From positions 310,001 to 374,000 of the forward strand of contig NZ_JAJEWI010000010.1 in the NCBI RefSeq assembly GCF_020687785.1: a stretch of 64,000 nucleotides of DNA, in the 5' to 3' direction. The notes below the pieces were generated by a model. That model searched no databases, had not been told where the DNA came from, and was given only the letters and a program-made list of their open reading frames with translations. The position numbers and the translations under genes were made by a program. Origin of the DNA: Sphingopyxis yananensis (lineage in GTDB: Bacteria; Pseudomonadota; Alphaproteobacteria; Sphingomonadales; Sphingomonadaceae). Shown here in pieces: positions 41,426-51,287 of the stretch (the first letter of the stretch is position 1; each line of letters begins with the position of its first letter).

Positions 41426-42558
41426 GCTGTCTCCATCGTTGCGGCCAGATGATCGGTGACCGCGTCGATATTCTTTTCATCGACATTCAAGGTGATGGCA
41501 AGTCTAAGCCGAGCGGTGCCGTGCGGAACCGTCGGAGGGCGGATGCCGCGCACGTCGAAACCGGCCTGTTGCAGGCTGGCGGCCAAGGCCATGGTGCGGC
41601 CATTGTCGCCAATGATAATCGGCAGGATTTGGGACCCACTGGCGGGCAGGCCGAGCGCTGCCAAGCGGGTTTCGGCGTAGCGAACCAAAGCCGATAGCCG
41701 GTTTTGGCGGGCGTCGCTGGACGCCACAATCGACAAAGCGGTCCGCACCGCATGGGCCATAAGGGGCGAGGGGGCGGTAGAGAAAATAAAGGGGCGGCCC
41801 CGATTGACGATGAAATCGCAGATGACGCGGGGCGCGCATAACAATGCCCCTTCGCAGCCCAAAGCTTTGCCGCAGGTGTGCAGCGTGATGATGTTATCGC
41901 GGGGTAACAGCGCGTGGGACAGGCCGATACCCTGTGGGCCATAAACCCCTGTGCCATGCGCTTCGTCGACGACCAATATGGCGTCATGACGGTCGGCTAG
42001 CGCGGAGAGATCGTCCAAGGGCGCGAAGTCGCCGTCCATCGAATAGAGGCTTTCGACCGCGATCCAGATGGTAGCCGTGCCGCCCGATGCGCGATAGGCG
42101 CGGATTTGGGCTTCGAAATCATGAACATCATTGTGGCGCGCGGGGCGGCGCTCGGCACGGCTTTGGCGCATACCGTCATGGACGCTGGCGTGGATCATAT
42201 CATCATAGACGATCAGGTCGCCGCGCTGGGGCACGGTGGCAAAGAAAGCGGCGTTAGCGATGAAGCCGGTGGGGAAATAAAGGGCGGCTTCGCTGCGATA
42301 ATGGGCGGCAGCGTAGGCTTCGAGGGCCTCATGTTCCGCATGATTGCCGCGCAGCAAGCGGGAACCGCCGGACCCGATGTCGAGGCCATTGGCGATGGCG
42401 GCGGCCACGGTGCTGCGCAATTCCTGACTGCCCGACAGGCCCAGATAATCATTGGATGAAAAATCGACGCCCGCACGGGGAATGAGGCGGCGCAAGCGAT
42501 TGTCGTCAGCAAGGGCCGCCAAATCGGCATGATGGGCGCGGTAAAAGGCTGGGGCCAC
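41422..42558 (-). CDS. bioF: 8-amino-7-oxononanoate synthase
   Basis: 378 residues from GTG 42558, preceded by AAGGAC. PLP-dependent alpha-oxoamine synthase motifs: F-S-S-N-D-Y-L-G-L-S, G-S-G-G-S-R-L-L-R-G-N, V-D-E-A-H-G-T-G-V-Y-G and the PLP lysine in T-C-G-K-A-L-G. It condenses pimeloyl-ACP or -CoA with alanine, the first committed ring step of biotin synthesis. It leads the bioFDA operon; bioB and pimeloyl genes are not in the window. Confidence 0.95.
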   Translation of the reverse strand: MAPAFYRAHHADLAALADDNRLRRLIPRAGVDFSSNDYLGLSGSQELRSTVAAAIANGLDIGSGGSRLLRGNHAEHEALEAYAAAHYRSEAALYFPTGFIANAAFFATVPQRGDLIVYDDMIHASVHDGMRQSRAERRPARHNDVHDFEAQIRAYRASGGTATIWIAVESLYSMDGDFAPLDDLSALADRHDAILVVDEAHGTGVYGPQGIGLSHALLPRDNIITLHTCGKALGCEGALLCAPRVICDFIVNRGRPFIFSTAPSPLMAHAVRTALSIVASSDARQNRLSALVRYAETRLAALGLPASGSQILPIIIGDNGRTMALAASLQQAGFDVRGIRPPTVPHGTARLRLAITLNVDEKNIDAVTDHLAATMETA

Positions 42559-42595
42559 GAAGCATGTCCTTGCTGGTGGAGTATGAAGATATTGG

Positions 42596-42609
42596 CCCTG
42601 CTAGCAGGG
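42596..42609. promoter_or_regulatory. Perfect 14-bp palindrome upstream of bioF
   Basis: CCCTGCTAGCAGGG, exactly self-complementary, centred ~45 bp upstream of the bioF GTG and just downstream of the ilvC terminator. The bio operon promoter must lie in 42559-42626, so the palindrome is placed to act as an operator. It does not resemble the BioR-type TTATCTATAA site I know from alphaproteobacteria. Confidence 0.45.
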
Positions 42610-42626
42610 GAAGAGTAAGATGCAAA

Positions 42627-42658
42627 CAGGCCCGCCAATCATTTGATGGGCGGGCCTG
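42627..42658 (-). terminator. Intrinsic terminator of ilvC
   Basis: Perfect 10-bp stem CAGGCCCGCC / GGCGGGCCTG with a 12-nt loop, followed by TTTGC on the minus strand. It lies 48 bp after the ilvC stop. Confidence 0.85.
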
Positions 42659-42706
42659 AAAATATTGATAAAACAATGCGATAAATATATTTATCGCAAT
42701 ATTATC

Positions 42707-43792
<1,086 letters not shown>

Positions 43793-43938
43793 TCATTTGG
43801 CCCCTATAAAGGCTGGGGCGACGAAAGTTGGATTAATTTTGAACTTTATTTTCTGGTGCCGTGTGGTTGTTACCATCTGGCGTTATTTCGTGGTGGCTGG
43901 CGGATTGCCCATGCCGCAACGGGATGTTCGCGTGTCTG

Positions 43939-44454
43939 TTACAGCGCACTGGCCCCGCGGGCAATGGCAACAACGCCGGTCCGCCCAACTTCGACAAGGC
44001 CGCATTCGCGCATCAAGGCAATGAAGCGGTCGACTTTGTCGCTGTTGCCGGTGATTTCGAACACAAAGCTTTCCAGCGTTGTATCGACAACCTTGGCCCG
44101 AAAAACATCGGCCAAGCGCAAAGCTTCGATGCGCTTTTCGCCCGTTCCAGCAACCTTGACCAGTGCGATTTCGCGTTCAACATGCGGGCCTTGGTCGGCC
44201 AGATCGACCACCTTGTGCACGGGAACCAAGCGGTCCAATTGGGCGATGATCTGGTCGATTACCGGCGGCGGGCCATTAGTCACAATGGTGATGCGCGATA
44301 CCGCATGGTCCGACGTAATGTCGGCCACGGTCAGGCTTTCGATATTATATCCACGCGCGGTGAACAGGCCGGTGATTTTGGCCAACACGCCCGCTTCGTT
44401 CGTGACTGTAATCGCCAAAACATGGCGTTCGGCAGCTTGTAGTGTGATTTTCAT
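43939..44454 (-). CDS. ilvN: Acetolactate synthase small (regulatory) subunit
   Basis: 171 residues. An N-terminal ACT domain (VLAITVTNEAGVLAKITGLF, then A-R-G-Y-N-I-E-S-L-T-V) binds valine for feedback inhibition. The C-terminal domain (REIALVKVAGTG, F-E-I-T-G-N-S-D-K-V-D-R-F-I-A-L-M) follows the IlvH/IlvN pattern. It starts 5 bp after the ilvB stop, so the two subunits are co-translated. Confidence 0.96.
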   Translation of the reverse strand: MKITLQAAERHVLAITVTNEAGVLAKITGLFTARGYNIESLTVADITSDHAVSRITIVTNGPPPVIDQIIAQLDRLVPVHKVVDLADQGPHVEREIALVKVAGTGEKRIEALRLADVFRAKVVDTTLESFVFEITGNSDKVDRFIALMRECGLVEVGRTGVVAIARGASAL

Positions 44455-44459
44455 GGAAT

Positions 44460-46214
44460 TTACACCAATGCCTTTGCTTCGTCGTCCATCGTGCCGCTGA
44501 CTTCGCTGCTTTGCAGGATCATGTCCGTATGGGCAGCGCCCGACGGGATCATGGGGAAGCAGTTGGCCAATTTGGCGACGCGGCAGTCGACAATCACCGG
44601 ACCCGGTGTTGCGATCATTTTGGCGATACCCGCATCCAGTTCGTCCAGCGTGTCGATACGCAAACCAGTCCAGCCATAAGCATCGGCCAGTTTGACGAAA
44701 TCGGGCAGGCTGTCGCTATAACTGTTGGAATAACGGCTTTCATAGGTCAGCTCTTGCCATTGGCGAACCATGCCCATCCATTCATTGTTCAAAATGAACA
44801 GCTTTACGGGCAAGCGATATTGGCTGACCGTCGACATTTCCTGAATGTTCATTTGCACGCTAGCTTCGCCCGCGATGCAGATGACCAAGCGGTCGGGGTT
44901 CGCGACTTGTGCGCCTACCGCCGATGGAAAGCCATAGCCCATGGTGCCAAGCCCGCCGGAGGTCAGCCAGCGATTGGGTTCGTCAAAACCGAAATGCTGG
45001 GCGGCCCACATTTGGTGCTGGCCGACTTCGGTGGTGACAATTGGGTCCATCCCGCGCGTGGCGTCATAAAGGGCACGAACGGCGCGCTGGGGCATGATTT
45101 CGGCGTCCGCCGCTTTGCTTTCTGGAAAGTCCAGACAACGTGCCGCGCGCCAGCCATCGATTCGGCGCATCCATTCGCTCAGGTCCTTGGCCTTGCGGCC
45201 ATCGCTGTTCCACTTGGCAATCAGCGCGTCCAAGCAGCGACCGGCATCGCCGACAATGGCGATATCGGCGGGAACGATTTTGTTGATCGAGCTGCGGTCG
45301 ATGTCGATGTGGATTTTCTTGCTGTGGGGCGCAAAAGCATCGAGGCGGCCGGTGACGCGGTCGTCGAAACGGGCGCCAACACAGATGATCAGATCGGACT
45401 TGTTCATCGCCATATTGGATTCATAGGTGCCATGCATGCCCAGCATACCCAGCCACTTGTCATCCGTGGACGGATAGGCACCAAGGCCCATCAGTGTCGA
45501 TGTGATCGGCGCGCCCGTCATGGCCACAAATTCACGCAGGGCTGCGCTGGCTTGTGGTCCGGCGTTGATGACGCCGCCGCCCGTATAGAAAATCGGGCGC
45601 GTCGCATTGGCGATCAGTTCAATCGCATCTGCAATATCCGTCGGGTCGGGGTCATATTGCGGGCGATAGCTGACATGCTCGATCATATTCGGGCGGGCAT
45701 AATTGCCGGTCGCGACCTGAACATTTTTCGGAATGTCGATGACCACGGGGCCGGGGCGACCATGGGTGGCAATATGAAATGCCTCGTGCATGATAGCGCC
45801 CAGATTTTCCGGCGACATGACCAGATAATTATGCTTGGTGCAGTGGCGCGTGATGCCCACCGTGTCGCATTCCTGAAACGCGTCGGTCCCGATCAGGGTT
45901 GTCGGAACCTGACCCGTCAACACGACCATGGGAATGCTGTCCAGCAGCGCATCGGTAATGCCGGTCACGGCATTGGTCGCACCAGGGCCAGACGTCACAA
46001 GCACGACGCCGGGCTTGCCCGTGGAGCGGGCATATCCTTCTGCCGCATGCGTGGCGGCCTGTTCGTGGCGCACCAACACATGCTTGATGGACGGATGGTT
46101 AAACAGTGCATCGTAAATCGGTAGCACCGCGCCGCCGGGATAGCCGAACACTGTATCGACACCCAAGTCGACCAGCGCCTGTACCACCATGTCGGCACCA
46201 CTCATTTCCGTCAC
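44460..46214 (-). CDS. ilvB: Acetolactate synthase large (catalytic) subunit
   Basis: 584 residues from GTG 46214, chosen because GAAGGAG is correctly spaced upstream and the protein then starts M-T-E-M-S-G-A-D. TPP-enzyme motifs: G-Y-P-G-G-A-V-L-P-I-Y-D, H-E-Q-A-A-T-H-A-A-E-G-Y-A-R, V-T-S-G-P-G-A-T-N and the TPP-binding region from G-E-A-S-V-Q-M-N. It forms acetolactate and acetohydroxybutyrate. The upstream frame to 46289 has no good start. First gene of ilvB-ilvN-ilvC. Confidence 0.96.
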   Translation of the reverse strand: MTEMSGADMVVQALVDLGVDTVFGYPGGAVLPIYDALFNHPSIKHVLVRHEQAATHAAEGYARSTGKPGVVLVTSGPGATNAVTGITDALLDSIPMVVLTGQVPTTLIGTDAFQECDTVGITRHCTKHNYLVMSPENLGAIMHEAFHIATHGRPGPVVIDIPKNVQVATGNYARPNMIEHVSYRPQYDPDPTDIADAIELIANATRPIFYTGGGVINAGPQASAALREFVAMTGAPITSTLMGLGAYPSTDDKWLGMLGMHGTYESNMAMNKSDLIICVGARFDDRVTGRLDAFAPHSKKIHIDIDRSSINKIVPADIAIVGDAGRCLDALIAKWNSDGRKAKDLSEWMRRIDGWRAARCLDFPESKAADAEIMPQRAVRALYDATRGMDPIVTTEVGQHQMWAAQHFGFDEPNRWLTSGGLGTMGYGFPSAVGAQVANPDRLVICIAGEASVQMNIQEMSTVSQYRLPVKLFILNNEWMGMVRQWQELTYESRYSNSYSDSLPDFVKLADAYGWTGLRIDTLDELDAGIAKMIATPGPVIVDCRVAKLANCFPMIPSGAAHTDMILQSSEVSGTMDDEAKALV

Positions 46215-46238
46215 GATCCATGCTCCTTCATTCATTCG

Positions 46239-46265
46239 TTGGGCGATATATAGCGTCCCGCCCAA
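46239..46265. promoter_or_regulatory. Inverted repeat around a TATATA element before ilvB
   Basis: TTGGGCG (46239-46245) and CGCCCAA (46259-46265) are exact inverted repeats flanking 13 bp that contain TATATA, a -10-like box for leftward transcription, ~25 bp upstream of the proposed GTG start. It could be an operator or a leader stem for the ilvBNC operon. Confidence 0.4.
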
Positions 46266-46321
46266 AATACACCCAAACTTTTTCGGCAAGCTTATGGGGT
46301 GTGGGCAATAGGTGCAGCAAT

Positions 46322-47281
46322 CTATCTTGTCAAACCATAATTGTGTAATTTTATTGCTAAATCATCAATATTATTATTTGATAATGGCAATTCGTGGCGA
46401 ATCCAGTCCGTGGGGGGCTGGTGGCGGAACCATGTATATTGGCGTTTGGCATATTGGCGCGTGGCGGCTTGGGCCTGTGTCAAGGCTTGGTCGCGCGATA
46501 GCTCGCCCCGCAAATAGGCGATGACTTGTGGCACACCGATGGCGCGCATGACCGGCAGGTCTGGCGATAGTTGCCGGTCCATCAGAGCGGCGACTTCTTC
46601 GATGCCGCCGGTGGCGAACATCTGTTCTAAGCGCAGGTCGCACCGTTCGCGCAGCCAGTCCCGGGGTGGCAGCAGAATGATGGGTGACAATTGCACCATG
46701 TCGGCAATGCCGCCTTCGCGCTGTTCTTGCCATTGCGGTAGGGTGCGACCGGTGGATCGCACAACCTCGAGCGCGCGCAAGATGCGGGTGCGGTCGGATG
46801 GGTGCAGGCGCGCGGCCGATGCGGGGTCGAGATGCTGAAGATCGTGGTAGGCGGCGTCCGTGTCCATATCCCGCACTGTGTCCCGAATATCAGGGTCGAT
46901 GGGGGGGACGGGGGCGATGCCATATAGAAGCGTGCGCAAATAGAGGCCGGTGCCCCCGACCAGCACCGGCGTTTCTTCATCTTCCCATGCGCGGGCCAGC
47001 AGGCGTTTGACATCATCGGCCCAGCGCGCGGCATTATAGGCCTGTGACCCGTCAATCGTGCCGAACAAGCGGTGGGGCACGTCCTGCATTTCTTCCGGTG
47101 AGGGGCGCGCCGACAAGATTTGCAAATCGGCATAAACTTGGCTGGCGTCCGCATTGATCACCATGCCCTTGGGTGAAATTTTTGCGTGCTGAACGGCCAA
47201 TGCGCTCTTGCCGCTGGCGGTTGGGCCAGCAATAAGCGCCAGCGGAAGCCGTCCGGCTGTATGAGAAGGAGAATTTGCCAT
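46322..47281 (-). CDS. miaA: tRNA dimethylallyltransferase
   Basis: 319 residues from ATG 47281 (M-A-N-S-P-S-H); GTG 47293 would add four residues. P-loop A-G-P-T-A-S-G-K-S-A-L-A, D-A-S-Q-V-Y-A-D-L-Q-I-L-S-A-R-P, then L-V-G-G-T-G-L-Y-L-R-T-L and a C-terminal Q-Y-A-K-R-Q-Y-T-W-F-R. It prenylates A37 of tRNAs reading UNN codons. Its start codon overlaps that of serB on the other strand within a single CATG. No Shine-Dalgarno is visible. Confidence 0.95.
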   Translation of the reverse strand: MANSPSHTAGRLPLALIAGPTASGKSALAVQHAKISPKGMVINADASQVYADLQILSARPSPEEMQDVPHRLFGTIDGSQAYNAARWADDVKRLLARAWEDEETPVLVGGTGLYLRTLLYGIAPVPPIDPDIRDTVRDMDTDAAYHDLQHLDPASAARLHPSDRTRILRALEVVRSTGRTLPQWQEQREGGIADMVQLSPIILLPPRDWLRERCDLRLEQMFATGGIEEVAALMDRQLSPDLPVMRAIGVPQVIAYLRGELSRDQALTQAQAATRQYAKRQYTWFRHQPPTDWIRHELPLSNNNIDDLAIKLHNYGLTR

Positions 47282-48164
47282 GTTCGTCGTCACGCTGATA
47301 GCAGCAGGAAAGCTGACGGACGAGGTGGTTCAGGCCGCCGCTGCAAAATTATCTGCGGCTGGGCAAGAATTGGACGCATGGGCGTGGCTGGATGAAGGCG
47401 ATGCGGCGGATATTTTCTTTGACGGTGATATGGATGCAGCGCGCGCGGCGCTGGTTGATCTGGCGGTAGATGGGCTGGATATGGCCGTGCAACCCGTCGC
47501 CGATCGGGCGAAAAAGCTGATCATTGCAGATATGGATTCCACCATGATTACAGTGGAATGTATCGATGAGTTGGCAGATTATGCGAACTTAAAGCCGCAA
47601 ATTGCTGCGATCACCGAACGGGCGATGCGCGGCGAGCTGGATTTTCGTGCGGCCTTGGATGAGCGGGTCGGTTTGCTGGGCGGGTTGTCGGAAAGCGTGC
47701 TGGCGGAATGCCGCCGCGAACGGGTGCGCCTGACACGGGGCGCGCGCACCTTGGTGCAGACGATGAAGGCCCATGGTGCCCATGCGGTGCTGATTAGCGG
47801 CGGTTTCATCCCCTTTGCTGCGCCCGTTGGCGAATCCATTGGTTTCGACAAGGTTTTTGCCAATGAACTGGAAATCGCAAACGGCGAGCTGACCGGAAAA
47901 GTGCTGGAGCCGATTGTTGATTCGTCCGCCAAAAAGGAGCGTTTGCTGGCAGAGGCGGAGGCTTTGGGCCTGACGCTGGCGCAAACATTGGCGGTGGGCG
48001 ATGGGGCCAATGACATTCCCATGATTGAAACGGCGGGCTTGGGCGCGGGATATCACCCCCATCCGGCATGCGCCGCCGCCGCCGATGTCGCGATTGAGCA
48101 TCATGACCTGACGGCCTTGTTGTGGGTGCAGGGTTGGGGTCGCCGTGAATGGATTTATGGCTGA
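47280..48164 (+). CDS. serB: Phosphoserine phosphatase
   Basis: 294 residues. HAD motif I is A-D-M-D-S-T-M-I (nucleophile and acid Asp), motif II L-I-S-G-G-F, motif III K and D in A-V-G-D-G-A-N-D. The cap has the V-E-C-I-D-E-L-A substrate region. An N-terminal ~75-residue domain (ACT-like) is typical of SerB. Final step of serine synthesis. ATG 47280 has a strong AAGGAG that lies inside the antisense start of miaA. It ends at a perfect 17-bp terminator. Confidence 0.96.
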   Translation: MFVVTLIAAGKLTDEVVQAAAAKLSAAGQELDAWAWLDEGDAADIFFDGDMDAARAALVDLAVDGLDMAVQPVADRAKKLIIADMDSTMITVECIDELADYANLKPQIAAITERAMRGELDFRAALDERVGLLGGLSESVLAECRRERVRLTRGARTLVQTMKAHGAHAVLISGGFIPFAAPVGESIGFDKVFANELEIANGELTGKVLEPIVDSSAKKERLLAEAEALGLTLAQTLAVGDGANDIPMIETAGLGAGYHPHPACAAAADVAIEHHDLTALLWVQGWGRREWIYG

Positions 48165-48200
48165 TCGCCAACCCATAGGCCCAAGGGCTGGGTGATATGC

Positions 48201-48239
48201 AAAAGGGGGAGCGAACAGAAGATGTTCGCTCCCCCTTTT
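48201..48239. terminator. Bidirectional intrinsic terminator
   Basis: Perfect 17-bp stem AAAAGGGGGAGCGAACA / TGTTCGCTCCCCCTTTT with a 5-nt loop and T/A runs on both sides. It serves convergent serB and the SPOR-domain gene. Confidence 0.95.
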
Positions 48240-48273
48240 TTATGTTGATGGCGGCGGTAGGCTCGCGTGGGAT

Positions 48274-49590
48274 TTAGTCGAGGATCAGACAGCTATCGCC
48301 CGCATTTTTCAATTGGCTGCACAGATTGACAGCATCGGCGCGGGTCACAAAGGCGCCAGCGTATAACATGGTCAATCGGCCATTGGCGGTGAAAATGGGT
48401 TTGCGGCGCGCAATGTCGGGGTAGCGCGCGCTAAGCTGTGCCCACATGCGCCGCGCATTGTCCGGCTGGCTAAAGGCGCCCAATTGCAAACGCCATGGGC
48501 CGCTTGCCGCAGCGGGTTTGGCGGCGGGCTTTGGCGCAGGTTGGACCGGTGGGGAGGCGCGCTGCACAGGCGGTGCAGGGGGCGAAGCTGGGGCCAGCAT
48601 GACTTCCGAAACGGACGCGTTGGGGGCAGTGCCAGTCGATGGCGGTAAGTCGATGATTTTCGGCTGGGAAGGCGGGCCTTCCGGCGCGGCATCCACCGTG
48701 GCGGATCTGGGTTCTTGAGCCATCGTAGGATTTGGCGCTGGGCTCGGCATGCTCACGCGGGGTTCGGGCAGGGGCGGCGGTGTATAGGTAACGCCAGCCT
48801 TGGGGCGCGAGGGCGGCCGCATTTCCGGCTCGATCAGCTCCGCCGCATCCAGATTGGACTTCAGGGTCGATGGCGCAAGGTCGACCATTTGAATGGGCGC
48901 AGCGGGCGCGACGCCAGAGCGCGTGCTGTTTTGGGTGTCGCCCGATGATGCCGTGCTGGGCGCGGTGTTGAGGGCGCTGCGCGCCAATTCTTCGTCGCGG
49001 ATCAATTGTGGGATCATCGCCAATCCTTGCTGCCGCTGATCTTCGGGGATGAGGCTGTCGAGTTCCGCCACACGGCTGGCCGCCAGACTGAGGCCAGTTT
49101 GGCTGGCGCGCACGGTCAGCGCATAGGCGCGAGGCCAGTCTTGTGCGGCCAAGTCGCCGTTAAAATGTGCGGTGCCGAGCAAAAATAAGGCGCGGGCTTC
49201 GCCGCGTGCCGCGGATTTGCGGATATAATGCATGGCGGTGCCGCGCTGGCCAGATGCAAAAAGGATCAGGCCCAGATTGTCTTCGGCCTGCAAATGGCCT
49301 TGGCTGGCGGCGCGGCGGTACCAAATTTCAGCCATCGCAATATCTTGAGCCACGCCGCGCCCCAATTTATACGCTTGGCCCATGTTGAATTGGGCGTCGG
49401 CATTGCCGCGTTCGGCCAAGGGTTGCCATGTACGAACGGCGGCTATGTCATCCCCCCGCCGCCATGCATCCGCGCCAGCCAACATGTCGCTATTTGGGAC
49501 CTGTGCGATCACCGGCGATGCCGCGACAAGGGCGAACCCCAAGCCTAGGGCGGCGACGCTATGATTCAACAGGCGGCGGTGTGGCGGCAT
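48274..49590 (-). CDS. Exported Sel1-repeat protein with C-terminal SPOR domain
   Basis: 438 residues from ATG 49590 (M-P-P-H-R-R). A signal peptide (SVAALGLGFALVAASPVIAQ) is followed by Sel1-like repeats (A-D-A-Q-F-N-M-G-Q-A-Y-K-L-G-R-G-V-A-Q-D, A-W-x-R-R-A-A pattern) and a long Pro/Ala-rich linker. The ~75-residue SPOR domain has W-R-L-Q-L-G-A-F and L-Y-A-G-A-F-V-T-R-A-D-A. SPOR domains bind glycan strands stripped of peptides, mostly at the division septum. It is divergent from the ParA gene, with which it probably works. Confidence 0.85.
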   Translation of the reverse strand: MPPHRRLLNHSVAALGLGFALVAASPVIAQVPNSDMLAGADAWRRGDDIAAVRTWQPLAERGNADAQFNMGQAYKLGRGVAQDIAMAEIWYRRAASQGHLQAEDNLGLILFASGQRGTAMHYIRKSAARGEARALFLLGTAHFNGDLAAQDWPRAYALTVRASQTGLSLAASRVAELDSLIPEDQRQQGLAMIPQLIRDEELARSALNTAPSTASSGDTQNSTRSGVAPAAPIQMVDLAPSTLKSNLDAAELIEPEMRPPSRPKAGVTYTPPPLPEPRVSMPSPAPNPTMAQEPRSATVDAAPEGPPSQPKIIDLPPSTGTAPNASVSEVMLAPASPPAPPVQRASPPVQPAPKPAAKPAAASGPWRLQLGAFSQPDNARRMWAQLSARYPDIARRKPIFTANGRLTMLYAGAFVTRADAVNLCSQLKNAGDSCLILD

Positions 49591-49826
49591 GACATGCTTT
49601 CTGGATGCGTGGATCTGACCCGAACAGACTGGCAAATCTGTGCGTAACAATCGGTGCGGCGGCAATGGTTATTTTCCCGTTATACAAATATACTGAACGT
49701 CAAAAAGGAAGCTATTCTTGCGGTTATAGCGTCTTTTCAGCAGTTTGGCTTGCCTCTGCTCTGTTAACCCAAAATTAGCAAGCATCGTGTCAGCTTTATC
49801 GCCTTGATCAGGCGGAGAGGCGTGCT

Positions 49827-50543
49827 GTGCGGATATTGGCTTTGGCATCACAAAAGGGCGGGTCGGGTAAGACGACCTTGGCGGGGCATTTGGCGGTGCA
49901 GGCGCAGCTTGCTGGTGCCGGACCCGTGGTGTTGATCGACATCGATCCCCAAGGGTCGCTAGCAGATTGGTGGAATGAACGGGACAGCGATCTGCCCGCC
50001 TTCGCCCAAACCACGGTCGCCCGCTTGGCGACGGATTTGGAAACCTTGCGCCAGCAAGGTTTTAAATTGGCGGTGATCGATACGCCGCCCGCTATTACCA
50101 TGGCGATTCAAAGTGTGATTTCCGTGGCCGAATTGGTGGTGGTGCCGACGCGGCCCAGCCCGCATGACTTGCGCGCCGTTGGGGCCACAGTCGATTTATG
50201 CGAACGGGCAGGCAAGCCGTTGCTGTTTGTGGTGAATGGCGCAACCCCAAAGGCGCGCATCACGTCCGAAGCGGCGATTGCTTTGTCACAGCATGGCACC
50301 GTGGCCCCCGTGACCTTGCACCACCGCACCGATTTTGCTGCATCGATGATCGATGGCCGCACGGTGATGGAGGTGAACCACAAAAGCCGCTCGGCTGCGG
50401 AGGTTGAGGCTTTGTGGACCTATGTAAACGATCGATTGGAAAAGAATTTCCGCCGTACCATCTTTGCTGCGCCAGCGATGATGCAGGCCGGACATGTGGG
50501 CGCGCGTGGCAATGGTGGCTTTGGCCGCCGCGTTGCCAGTTAA
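49827..50543 (+). CDS. ParA/MinD-family ATPase (orphan)
   Basis: 238 residues from GTG 49827 (GGAG at 49814). The deviant Walker A is Q-K-G-G-S-G-K-T-T, with D-I-D-P-Q-G-S in place of A', and V-I-D-T-P-P in the switch II region. It carries the usual ParA pattern to residue ~200, then a basic Gly/Arg-rich tail (H-V-G-A-R-G-N-G-G-F-G-R-R). No parB, parS-like array or replication gene is nearby, so it is not the chromosome ParA. A positioning role for a cell-envelope or protein cluster is inferred. The RHH gene follows after 12 bp. Confidence 0.9.
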   Translation: MRILALASQKGGSGKTTLAGHLAVQAQLAGAGPVVLIDIDPQGSLADWWNERDSDLPAFAQTTVARLATDLETLRQQGFKLAVIDTPPAITMAIQSVISVAELVVVPTRPSPHDLRAVGATVDLCERAGKPLLFVVNGATPKARITSEAAIALSQHGTVAPVTLHHRTDFAASMIDGRTVMEVNHKSRSAAEVEALWTYVNDRLEKNFRRTIFAAPAMMQAGHVGARGNGGFGRRVAS

Positions 50544-50555
50544 AGGAGAGGGGGC

Positions 50556-51263
50556 ATGATGAGTGAACCCAAAGCATTTGCGTCCTTAAGTGCAGGCCTG
50601 TTGGCGCGAAAGGGCATGGCGCGGCCGGCCATGCGGCGGCAAGGGGCAGCTAGCCTTGGCGGGCAAATTTCCGGTGCACCGATGGGTGGGCAGGATGATC
50701 TTGGTTGGAACGACATGGGTTTTGACGTGAACCCTGCGGCTAGTCATGCGGCTCCGACGATGGATTTAAAGCAATTGCTGGCTGGGTCGGTGATGGCTGC
50801 GGAGGATGACGCCATGGCGGGCGATGGCCGTGATGACGGCGCGGCCGTGCCCGAAGTCGTCCGACAACAGGCGGAATTGGCGAAACGAATTTCTTCACAA
50901 TATGGATTAGATAATGTAGGTAATGATCTGCAAAATAATCAGAAATTAAATTCAAAGAAAATTACGAAGCGTCCAAACACGGTTGCGGCGAAGGGGGGCA
51001 GGAACGCGGCGGCACAGGTGTCGACGTCCGAGGCGTTGCCTGAGGTGCTGGACGTGCGGGCGCGGGACAAGGCGGCATTCACCCTGCGGTTGGATGCGGA
51101 ACGCCATTTGCGTTTGCGCTTGGCCAGCGCCGTGCGCAACCAGTCATCGCAGGCGATCCTGACAATGTTGTTAGATGATTTCCTTGCATCTGTACCGGAA
51201 ATAGGCGATTTAGCGGGACGTGTTTCGGCAGTGCCGCCAGCGCGAATGCGGGTGCTGCGCTGA
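50556..51263 (+). CDS. Hypothetical ParA partner with C-terminal ribbon-helix-helix-like domain
   Basis: 235 residues. The first ~160 are low-complexity, rich in Gly, Ala, Met and Asp, with an Asn/Lys-rich stretch encoded by an unusually AT-rich segment (about 50890-50975). The C-terminal ~50 residues (A-F-T-L-R-L-D-A-E-R-H-L-R-L-R, S-S-Q-A-I-L-T-M-L-L-D-D-F-L) follow the pattern of a ribbon-helix-helix DNA-binding domain. Position after a ParA ATPase suggests a ParB-like adaptor that binds DNA. I know no named family. Confidence 0.65.
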   Translation: MMSEPKAFASLSAGLLARKGMARPAMRRQGAASLGGQISGAPMGGQDDLGWNDMGFDVNPAASHAAPTMDLKQLLAGSVMAAEDDAMAGDGRDDGAAVPEVVRQQAELAKRISSQYGLDNVGNDLQNNQKLNSKKITKRPNTVAAKGGRNAAAQVSTSEALPEVLDVRARDKAAFTLRLDAERHLRLRLASAVRNQSSQAILTMLLDDFLASVPEIGDLAGRVSAVPPARMRVLR

Positions 51264-51287
51264 ATCGATGCCTATGGGGGGGCAAAG

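Noticed and set aside
42541..42560. Similarity AAAGGCTGGGGC-ACGAA at 42543 and again near 43807
   Set aside because: One copy is the bioF coding start and the other lies between ilvC and ilvN; no inverted ends or further copies, so probably chance.
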